From the NCBI GenBank assembly GCA_948999435.1, contig CARJCM010000008.1:8746-29504 (forward strand): a stretch of DNA of 20,759 nt. The letters run 5' to 3'. The position numbers and the translations under genes were made by a program. Below, piece after piece: positions 13,964 through 20,174 of this stretch. Below the pieces are notes generated by a model, which searched no databases, was not told the origin of the DNA, and was given only the letters and a program-made list of their open reading frames with translations. Numbering within the stretch: the first letter of the stretch is position 1; the number at the start of each line of letters is the position of its first letter. The DNA is from an uncultured Bacilli bacterium (GTDB lineage: Bacteria > Bacillota_I > Bacilli_A > RF39 > UBA660).

Positions 13964-14896
13964 TTGAACAAAGTTAGTATAATAGTGCCTATTTATAATG
14001 AAGAAAATAATTTAAGAAAATGTATAGAATCATTAATTAATCAAACATATAAAAATCTAGAAATAATATTAATAAATGATGGTTCCACAGATAATTCAAA
14101 AGAAATTATAGATAGTTATAAAGATAAAAGAATAGTAGCAATTCACAAAAAGAATACTGGTATAGGTGATACAAGAAATACTGGTATTGATAAATCTACA
14201 GGAGATTATATTATGTTTGTGGATAGTGATGACTATATTGAATTAAATTGTGTAGAAATATTATTAAAAAATTTAAATGAAAATAAATCTGATTTAGTGA
14301 TTTCTAATTATTATTTAGACACCCCAAGTAAAACTTATGAAATGAATTTAAAAATCTTTAATAGTATTAATATAAAAGAAGATTGTGATTTACTTTGTAA
14401 AATAAATTTATCACCATGGATTAAACTTTATAAAAAAGATTTACTAATAAATAATAGCAATAGATTTCCAATTAACTTAAAATATGAAGATGTTCCTTTT
14501 GTAGTGGAGGCAGTTATAAGAGCGGGTAAAATAAGTTTTGTTCCCAATTATTTATATCATTATGTTATTAAAAAAAGTGGAGAGACTATAACAAGAGATG
14601 AAAGAATATTTGATATAATTACAATATGTGCCATAGTTGAAAAGAAATTAGAACAAATAAACTACGTTAATAAAACGAATTTTTTTGTTAAAGTATTAAG
14701 TTATTATTTAAAAAATAGTCGTTATATACCAAATATTAATTTAAGAAATGAATTTATAGATGCAATATATATATATTTAAAAAGAATAGACAAAGATTGG
14801 CGTAAATGTACTTATTTAAAACAAGAAAGTAAAATAAAAAGAGTAATCATAACTCACAAATCTTTATTAAAAATAGTAAATAAACTAAAAAAATAA
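13964..14896 (+). CDS. GT2-family glycosyltransferase
   Basis: 310 residues, inverting GT-A fold. N-terminal VSIIVPIYNEENNLRKCI (4-21), LINDGSTDNS (36-45) for nucleotide binding, NTGIGDTRNTGID (64-76), and the metal-binding DSDD (87-90) after MFV. Further on, PWIKLYKK and LKYEDVPFVVEA carry the usual ED acceptor-side motif. The C-terminal ~100 residues are Lys/Asn-rich without clear membrane helices. TTG 13964 is used: GAAGTGAT is five bases upstream and VSIIVPIYN starts at residue 4, as in relatives. It is very AT-rich. Probably adds a sugar to a surface polysaccharide, glycolipid or protein; the substrate is unknown. Confidence 0.9.
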   Translation: MNKVSIIVPIYNEENNLRKCIESLINQTYKNLEIILINDGSTDNSKEIIDSYKDKRIVAIHKKNTGIGDTRNTGIDKSTGDYIMFVDSDDYIELNCVEILLKNLNENKSDLVISNYYLDTPSKTYEMNLKIFNSINIKEDCDLLCKINLSPWIKLYKKDLLINNSNRFPINLKYEDVPFVVEAVIRAGKISFVPNYLYHYVIKKSGETITRDERIFDIITICAIVEKKLEQINYVNKTNFFVKVLSYYLKNSRYIPNINLRNEFIDAIYIYLKRIDKDWRKCTYLKQESKIKRVIITHKSLLKIVNKLKK

Positions 14897-14949
14897 AAAT
14901 AAAATTTAAAAAAGCTTAAATTATAGTAGAATAACTCTTGAATTTTTTG

Positions 14950-14955
14950 TATAAT
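14950..14955 (+). promoter_or_regulatory. Probable -10 box of the cysteine desulfurase gene
   Basis: TATAAT preceded by TTG, with only a poor -35 (TAGAAT at 14927-14932, 17 bp away). Expected start ~14962, coinciding with AGGTGA (14962-14967). Confidence 0.45.
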
Positions 14956-14974
14956 TAATTTAGGTGAATAATAG

Positions 14975-16105
14975 ATGATATATTTAGACTATAGTGCAAC
15001 CACTCCGATAAATTATGAGGTATTAGATACATATAATAGAACTAGCAAAGATTTTTTTGGAAATCCCAATTCTTTACATGAACTAGGAATAAAAACGAAG
15101 AACTTAATGAATAGCGCTACCAAACAAATCGCCGAAATATTAAATGTTCATGAAACCGAAATAACCTATACAAGTGGTGCTACAAATTCCAACAATATAG
15201 CTTTAATCGGCGCTTCTTTGTCTCATCACAAAAAGGGTAAACATATAATTACCTCTAAATTAGAGCATCCAAGTATATATGCCATATGTGATTATTTAGA
15301 AAGCATTGGTTTTGAGATAAGTTATGTTAAAAATGATGAAGAAGGCTTAATTGATTTTGAAGATTTAAAAAATTTAATTAGACCAGATACCATATTAGTA
15401 AGTATATGTGCTGTAAATAGTGAAACTGGAGTAAGACAACCTTTAAAAATGATTCGACAAATAATCAAAAAAGAAAATGCTGATACTGTTTTGCATTCAG
15501 ATATGACTCAAGGAATAGGCAAAGTAGCAGTTAATCTTCACGATGTAGATTTAGCAACTTTTACTGCTCATAAAATATATGGACCAAAAGGCATAGGAGT
15601 ATTATATAAAAATAACAATATAAATATTGCACCTATACTTTATGGTTCAGGCAAAAGTAATATGTTAAATCCTGGAACGCCTGCAGTACCACTAATTGTA
15701 TCATTATCTAAGGCTTTACGTTTAGCTACTATTGACTTAGAAAAAAGAGAAAGATTTATAGAACGGTTAAATTTAAAAATAGTAGATGCATTAAATAAAT
15801 ATGAGGGAGTAATGATAAATAAAACCAAGTATTCAATACCTCATATTTTAAATATTAGTTTAAGAAATATAAAAGCAGAAACTTTTTTACATGCTCTTGA
15901 AGAATATGAAGTATATGTAAGTTCTAATACAGCTTGTGCCAGTGGTAATTTATCAACAAGTGTTTTAGCAATCTATAATGATAAAGTAAGAGCATCTTCA
16001 ACACTAAGAATTAGTTTATCGCATTTAACCACGACAGATGAAGTAAATAAATTTATCAGTTACTTTGATGAAGTATATCGTAAATTAAGTGGGTTACATG
16101 GATAG
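14975..16105 (+). CDS. Cysteine desulfurase (NifS/IscS family, NifZ-like)
   Basis: 376 residues, typical length. A PLP enzyme that takes sulfur from cysteine as a persulfide. Landmarks: YLDYSATTP start, SGATNSNN, LEHPSI (H98 on the PLP ring), NSETGVRQP, HSDMTQGIGK (D176, Q179), the PLP lysine in TAHKIYGPKG (K200) and the catalytic cysteine in NTACASG (C321) on the mobile loop. It lies two genes upstream of thiI, the arrangement of B. subtilis NifZ-ThiI, where the dedicated desulfurase hands sulfur to ThiI for 4-thiouridine in tRNA; that partnership is inferred from context. No IscU/SufU scaffold gene is nearby. ATG 14975 follows AGGTGA. Its end overlaps the GNAT gene by 8 bp. Confidence 0.93.
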   Translation: MIYLDYSATTPINYEVLDTYNRTSKDFFGNPNSLHELGIKTKNLMNSATKQIAEILNVHETEITYTSGATNSNNIALIGASLSHHKKGKHIITSKLEHPSIYAICDYLESIGFEISYVKNDEEGLIDFEDLKNLIRPDTILVSICAVNSETGVRQPLKMIRQIIKKENADTVLHSDMTQGIGKVAVNLHDVDLATFTAHKIYGPKGIGVLYKNNNINIAPILYGSGKSNMLNPGTPAVPLIVSLSKALRLATIDLEKRERFIERLNLKIVDALNKYEGVMINKTKYSIPHILNISLRNIKAETFLHALEEYEVYVSSNTACASGNLSTSVLAIYNDKVRASSTLRISLSHLTTTDEVNKFISYFDEVYRKLSGLHG

Positions 16106-16589
16106 TTTTAAGATTGGTCGATATTCTTATGAGCCTTATAATCCATTAAATCCCAAACATAGAGAATTTTATCAAAAATTAGACGAAGAATTAAATGAAG
16201 AGGATAGTGAATTATTAGAACGTTTAGGCGATATATCTTATATGTTTGAACAACCATATTATGAGTTAGAAGCATTTGAGATTAATAAACCCACAACATA
16301 TTTAGTAGAAGATAACAATAAATTTGTCGCATTTATCTATTTATATGTTAGAAATAATATATTACTAATATATTTAGGTGTATTAAAAGAAGAAAGAGGA
16401 AAGCATTATTCAACTAATATAAATATTGATATTACTGATTATATTTTAGATAATTTTGATATTGATTATATTAGAGTATGTATTGATGAAGACAATATAG
16501 GTAGTATTAAAGCAGTTACCAATGCTGGTTTTATCAAAGAAGAAGCTAGCAATATATATTATATTAAAAGAAAGCAGAAGGGTAGATAG
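16098..16589 (+). CDS. GNAT-family acetyltransferase-like protein
   Basis: 163 residues from ATG 16098, which has AAGTGGG just upstream; GTG 16089 is in frame but lies within that site. The start lies inside the cysteine desulfurase gene (8-bp overlap), so translation is coupled. GNAT marks: strand 4 FVAFIYLYVRNNILLIYLGVL (76-96), a degenerate acetyl-CoA loop KEERGKHYSTN (97-107) in place of the R/Q-x-x-G-x-G/A pattern, and the C-terminal NIGSIKAVTNAGFIKEE (133-149), typical of motif B. The acceptor is unknown. It lies between desulfurase and thiI, so a tRNA or sulfur-related role is possible but not shown. Confidence 0.78.
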   Translation: MDSFKIGRYSYEPYNPLNPKHREFYQKLDEELNEEDSELLERLGDISYMFEQPYYELEAFEINKPTTYLVEDNNKFVAFIYLYVRNNILLIYLGVLKEERGKHYSTNINIDITDYILDNFDIDYIRVCIDEDNIGSIKAVTNAGFIKEEASNIYYIKRKQKGR

Positions 16590-16593
16590 TTTC

Positions 16594-16622
16594 TTTACAT
16601 CTTTTTGCTTTTTTAGTATAAT
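16594..16622 (+). promoter_or_regulatory. Promoter of thiI
   Basis: TTTACA (16594-16599), 17 bp, TATAAT (16617-16622). Expected start ~16629, leaving a leader of about nine bases or fewer before the thiI start codon. Confidence 0.72.
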
Positions 16623-16637
16623 AAATTTGTGATGTAT

Positions 16638-17822
16638 ATGGAAAAAGTAATATTAATTAAATACGGAGAATTATCTACTAAAAAAGATAACATAAATTTC
16701 TTTTTAAACAAATTAAAAGTAAATATTTTAGAAAGTTTAAAAGGAATAGAAGCCAAAATAGATTATGATTTAGGAAGAATGTTTATTCATACAAGTGATA
16801 TTGATAAAGCTATAGAGAGAGTAAAAAAAGTATTTGGTATCCATGAATTTAATATATGTTACATTATTGAATCAAATGATTTTGAAGAAATAGCGAGTAC
16901 TACTCTAAGTTTATTAAAAGAGAAAGAATTTAAAACATTTAAAGTTGAATCTAGAAGAGCTAACAAAAAGCTACCAGAGACAAGTATTGAACTAAGTCGT
17001 AAAATGGGTGGAGTTATTTTAAAAAATATACCTGATATCAAAGTTGATGTTCATAATCCTGATATATTAATAAATATTGAATATCGTTTAAATAACACGC
17101 TAATATATTTTGATAAAATAGTAGGTTTAGGAGGATATCCAGTTGGAACATTAGGGAAAGGATTACTAATGTTAAGTGGTGGAATAGATTCGCCAGTTGC
17201 AGGATATTTAACTATGAAAAGAGGAGTTAAAATAGAAGCTATATATTTTGAGAGTCCTCCTCACACAAGTATAGAAGCTAAAAATAAAGTTATTTCTCTA
17301 GCCAGAATTCTAGCTTCATATAATCACGAAATAAATTTACATATTATTAATTTTACAGAAATTCAAGAAAGTATTTATAAAAATATTCCCCATGAGTATT
17401 TAATAACCATAATGCGAAGAATGATGTATCGCATAAGTGCTATTATCGCTCATAACAGAAATTGTAAAATTTTAATAAATGGTGAATCTATTGGCCAAGT
17501 AGCAAGTCAAACTCTAACCAGTATGAATGCTATAAATGAAGTTGTAAATATGCCAGTTATAAGACCTCTCGCATGTTTTGATAAATTAGATATAATTGAT
17601 ATAGCAAAAAAAATAAATACATATGAAACAAGTATTTTACCATTTGAAGATTGTTGTACGATATTTGTCCCAAAGCATCCTGTAATAAATCCTGATAAAG
17701 AAAGATGTAAGGAATACGAAGCCTTAATTCCTTATGAAGATTTAATATATAAAGCTATAAAAAATCATGAAGTATTAAAAATAACCAAAGAAGAAAACAA
17801 AGAATTTGAGGATTTACTATAA
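16638..17822 (+). CDS. thiI: tRNA 4-thiouridine synthase ThiI (no rhodanese domain)
   Basis: 394 residues from ATG 16638. It activates U8 of tRNA by adenylation and inserts sulfur supplied by a cysteine desulfurase; it can also serve thiazole synthesis. Domains: N-terminal ferredoxin-like region (1-55), THUMP (~58-160), then the PP-loop ATPase with LSGGIDSPVAGY (179-190). FEDCCTIFVPKHP (336-348) holds the conserved cysteine pair C339/C340. The E. coli C-terminal rhodanese domain is absent, as in Bacillus. ATG 16638 is favoured because GTGAT (16629-16633) can act as ribosome binding site and EKVILIKYGE follows directly; ATG 16632 and GTG 16629 are in-frame alternatives. The transcript is nearly leaderless. 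The stop overlaps the Nudix start (TAATG). Confidence 0.94.
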   Translation: MEKVILIKYGELSTKKDNINFFLNKLKVNILESLKGIEAKIDYDLGRMFIHTSDIDKAIERVKKVFGIHEFNICYIIESNDFEEIASTTLSLLKEKEFKTFKVESRRANKKLPETSIELSRKMGGVILKNIPDIKVDVHNPDILINIEYRLNNTLIYFDKIVGLGGYPVGTLGKGLLMLSGGIDSPVAGYLTMKRGVKIEAIYFESPPHTSIEAKNKVISLARILASYNHEINLHIINFTEIQESIYKNIPHEYLITIMRRMMYRISAIIAHNRNCKILINGESIGQVASQTLTSMNAINEVVNMPVIRPLACFDKLDIIDIAKKINTYETSILPFEDCCTIFVPKHPVINPDKERCKEYEALIPYEDLIYKAIKNHEVLKITKEENKEFEDLL

Positions 17823-18274
17823 TGAATAAAAATAAAGAAATTAAAAATGTGGGAATAGGTGTAGGAGTAATAGTATTAAATGAAAACAAAGAAGTACTAC
17901 TATTACTAAGAAATGAAGATGCTTCTTTAGCAGATAGTGATATGAGGCTAGAGGGTACATATACACTTCCAAGTGGCAAAGTGAAATTTGGCGAAAACTT
18001 TGAAAGTGCTGGTAAAAGAAAGTTAAAAGAAGAAACAAGCCTAGATGTTAATTTAGAAGACTTAGAAGTTATATCTTTATCAAGTGATATTAATGAATAC
18101 GCGCATTTCGCAACAATTGGTTTAATAGCAAATAATTATAAAGGAACTTTTAAATTAAAAGATTCAAAAGAGTTTACTTCATATGGCTGGTACAAATTTG
18201 ATAATTTACCCAAGAATTTATGTACACCAAGTAAAACAATAATAAATAATTATATAAATAAAACAATATATTAA
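17822..18274 (+). CDS. Nudix hydrolase
   Basis: 150 residues. Nudix enzymes hydrolyse nucleoside diphosphates linked to another moiety, using magnesium. The Nudix box is GKVKFGENFESAGKRKLKEE (52-71) plus TSL, matching G-x5-E-x7-R-x-L-x-E-E with E58, R66, E70 and E71; only the first Glu of REUxEE is Lys. The N-terminal strand VGIGVGVIVLNENKEVLLLLR and TYTLPSG are typical. The ATG overlaps the thiI stop by one base (TAATG) with GAGG ten bases upstream, so it is translationally coupled to thiI. Substrate unknown; a housecleaning role toward nucleotides is the default guess. The last gene of the rightward operon. Confidence 0.9.
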   Translation: MNKNKEIKNVGIGVGVIVLNENKEVLLLLRNEDASLADSDMRLEGTYTLPSGKVKFGENFESAGKRKLKEETSLDVNLEDLEVISLSSDINEYAHFATIGLIANNYKGTFKLKDSKEFTSYGWYKFDNLPKNLCTPSKTIINNYINKTIY

Positions 18275-18286
18275 GAATAAAATAAA

Positions 18287-19732
18287 CTACAAATCAATAA
18301 TAGTAATATATTTTTTATATTTTTTAACTAACTCTTCTACAAAAATAGAAGGGTTATTTTTAGGTACAAAAAGATAGCAATAATTTTTAGTTCTAGTAAG
18401 TGCTACATAAAAAAGTCTTCTTTCTTCTTCAAAAGGAAATATATCTTTATGAACTAAAACATATTTTAAAATAGATTCGTCTTTTATTTTAGAAGGAAGA
18501 GAGTTAGTATCGTTAGTTAGATTTATTATAATAATATCATCTTCTTCTAGTCCCTTAGCTTTATGAATAGTTTTATAATAAATATTTTTATCTTTATAAA
18601 TAATAAAGTTATTAGAAAAATCCATATCTTTACTAATAACATTATAAATATCATTATTATTTCTCCCGAGGATCATAATATTATCAGTACTAATGAAATC
18701 AAGTAATTTTTTAAAATCATTTACTTTATTTTTATAATAACAAATAACAATTGGTTTAGCTATATGCTTATTAGAAATCAGTTGTTTTTTTATTTGCCTA
18801 TTATTTTCCATAACAAAAGAACCAGCCACTTTAATTAATTCTTGGCTATTACGATAAGTACTAGTAAGATATAATTCTTTAACAGGTTTAAATCTTTTAG
18901 GAAATTCTAAAAAATTATTTATATCACAACCAGAGAAACGATAAATAGACTGAAAGTCATCACCAACTATAGTTATGTAAGCATTTGTTTTTTTAATAAT
19001 TTCTTTTACTAAGTTTTCTCTAATCCGACTTGTATCTTGATATTCATCAATAATGATATATTTATATTTAGTTTTAATACCTTTATCACGTACTAATTTA
19101 GTAGCCATAAAAATCATATCATCAAAATCAATTAAGTTTGAAGATTTTTTCTCTATAATATACATTTCATAAATTTTTTTAATTATTTCTAAATATGATT
19201 TATCTTTTTTACGAGCTTTTTTAATTATTTTATCAAATATTTCTAATTCATAAAAATTACCAATAAAAAGTTTTATAAATCTAGCAATAGTTTTTTTATA
19301 ATGTAAAAATTCTTTAGAATTTAAATAATTTTTTGTAAAAAAATATTTTTCAAAATAAGGGGAAGGAGATATAGCATAAAATATTTCTTCAATTAAATAA
19401 TCAAGCATGGAATCATCAGCTATTTTTCTTTTAATGGATTGTTCTTTCAAAATATCCAAAGCCAGTTTATGAAAAGTATATACTTTATTATTTAAACCAA
19501 GTTCTTTTTTTATTTTTTCTTCCAATGATTTCGCAGCATTATTCGTAAAAGTAATGCAAAGAATTTCGTTTAATTTAATATTTTTGACTTGAACTAAATA
19601 TTTAATTTTACCTACCATAGTAAGACTCTTTCCTGAACCTGCACCAGCGATAATAATTGTATTTTTGTTATTAACCATTGCTGCTTTCGTTTGTTGTTTA
19701 TCAAGTGTATTTCCTAAAACTTCTATTTTCAT
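18287..19732 (-). CDS. Compact UvrD/Rep-like superfamily 1 DNA helicase
   Basis: 481 residues, short for the family (~650-750). Motifs in order: Q motif LDKQQTKAA (10-18), Walker A AGAGSGKS (29-36), Ia CITFTNNAAKSLEEKI (59-74), Walker B DEYQDTS (229-235), III GDDFQSIYRFSG (257-268), IV TSTYRNSQEL (290-299), V TIHKAKGLE (388-396), VI EEERRLFYVALTRTK (435-449). All catalytic motifs are intact, but only ~90 residues separate motifs IV and V, so the regulatory 2B subdomain is essentially absent. Likely an ATP-driven 3'-5' translocase in repair or recombination. ATG 19732 follows AAGGAAG. A TACAAT -10 candidate at 19749-19744 overlaps the -35 of the opposite RNA promoter. Convergent with the Nudix gene, 12 bp apart. 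Confidence 0.92.
   Translation of the reverse strand: MKIEVLGNTLDKQQTKAAMVNNKNTIIIAGAGSGKSLTMVGKIKYLVQVKNIKLNEILCITFTNNAAKSLEEKIKKELGLNNKVYTFHKLALDILKEQSIKRKIADDSMLDYLIEEIFYAISPSPYFEKYFFTKNYLNSKEFLHYKKTIARFIKLFIGNFYELEIFDKIIKKARKKDKSYLEIIKKIYEMYIIEKKSSNLIDFDDMIFMATKLVRDKGIKTKYKYIIIDEYQDTSRIRENLVKEIIKKTNAYITIVGDDFQSIYRFSGCDINNFLEFPKRFKPVKELYLTSTYRNSQELIKVAGSFVMENNRQIKKQLISNKHIAKPIVICYYKNKVNDFKKLLDFISTDNIMILGRNNNDIYNVISKDMDFSNNFIIYKDKNIYYKTIHKAKGLEEDDIIIINLTNDTNSLPSKIKDESILKYVLVHKDIFPFEEERRLFYVALTRTKNYCYLFVPKNNPSIFVEELVKKYKKYITIIDL
18330..18361 (+). terminator. Rightward terminator for thiI-Nudix, inside the helicase coding region
   Basis: A 10-bp stem with one G-U pair (18330-18339 with 18346-18355, 6-nt loop), then A and T5 on the plus strand. 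No hairpin is visible in the 12-bp gap itself, so the rightward transcript probably ends within the 3' end of the opposing gene. Confidence 0.55.
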
Positions 19733-19744
19733 TTTTCTTCCTTA

Positions 19745-19773
19745 TTGTATTTATCTAAAATATGTGTTAAAAT
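19745..19773 (+). promoter_or_regulatory. Putative promoter of the structured RNA
   Basis: TTGTAT (19745-19750), 17 bp, TAAAAT (19768-19773). The -35 matches in only three positions, the -10 in five. Expected start ~19780, six bases before the closing stem begins. Confidence 0.45.
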
Positions 19774-19779
19774 TAAACT

Positions 19780-20030
19780 AGTAGAGCGTTAGGACATAAA
19801 TGCCTACTTAATGTTTAAGTTGACATTGATTTCTACTTTATCCACGTGAATAATAGTAGTTATCGATGTCTTTTCATTTGATTTACCAACCAAACTTATG
19901 ATATAAGAAATTGCTTTCTTTATCACTAATAAATAACACCTCACAATCTAACCAAAACCCCACTGGATTAAGGGAGATAATAATGTGTAAAAATTAGTAG
20001 ACATCATGCCTAACGCAAGTTTTACTTTAT
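19780..20030 (+). ncRNA. Candidate ~250-nt structured RNA or ABC-F leader
   Basis: This fills most of the 440-bp gap (19733-20174). The ends pair: GCGTTAGG (19786-19793) with CCTAACGC (20009-20016), continuing with CAT/ATG, ATG/CAT and CTACT (19804-19808)/AGTAG (19996-20000), about 19 pairs broken by small bulges. Inside are a long hairpin (19822-19837 with 19855-19870; 14 pairs around a 2x2 loop), a small CTTAT/ATAAG hairpin near 19895-19906, and near 19949-19974 a possible H-type pseudoknot (TAACC with GGATTA, CCC with GGG). The 3' closing arm is followed by AAGTTTTACTTTATC, a mediocre T tract. No tmRNA, RNase P, SRP or 6S signature was recognised. Plus strand is preferred; a minus-strand promoter (TTGATT-N17-TAAAGT) is not excluded. 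Confidence 0.55.
19983..19997 (+). CDS. Possible 4-codon leader peptide (MCKN)
   Basis: ATG TGT AAA AAT TAG preceded by AGGGAG (19971-19976) six bases away, an ideal ribosome binding site for this genome. Its stop overlaps the 3' arm of the inner closing stem, and its Shine-Dalgarno GGG can pair with upstream CCC in a pseudoknot. A ribosome here would change the RNA fold. Tiny uORFs are known ahead of some ABC-F genes, but chance occurrence is possible. Confidence 0.3.
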   Translation: MCKN

Positions 20031-20123
20031 CTAAAAAAATAGAAATAATCAAGGAATATTAAGATATAGGGTAAGATTTGACTTATCCACGACAAAATAT
20101 AACAAATTATGACATAATTAAAA

Positions 20124-20152
20124 TAGAAATAAACGATTATATATGATAAAAT
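20124..20152 (+). promoter_or_regulatory. Promoter of the ABC-F gene
   Basis: TAGAAA (20124-20129), 17 bp, TAAAAT (20147-20152) with an extended TGa. Start expected ~20159; AAGTGAT precedes the ATG at 20175. Confidence 0.6.
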
Positions 20153-20174
20153 ATTTTAGAAATGAAGTGATATA

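Noticed and set aside
19838..20091. Replication origin
   Set aside because: Only two imperfect DnaA boxes, no dnaA/dnaN/rpmH nearby and no 13-mer unwinding repeats.
19733..20174. tmRNA, RNase P RNA, SRP RNA or 6S RNA in the helicase-ABC-F gap
   Set aside because: No tag ORF, no TΨC-like GGTTCGA, no GAGGAAAGTCC-type core, no GGAAG SRP loop, and the branched fold is unlike 6S. A covariance search is still needed.
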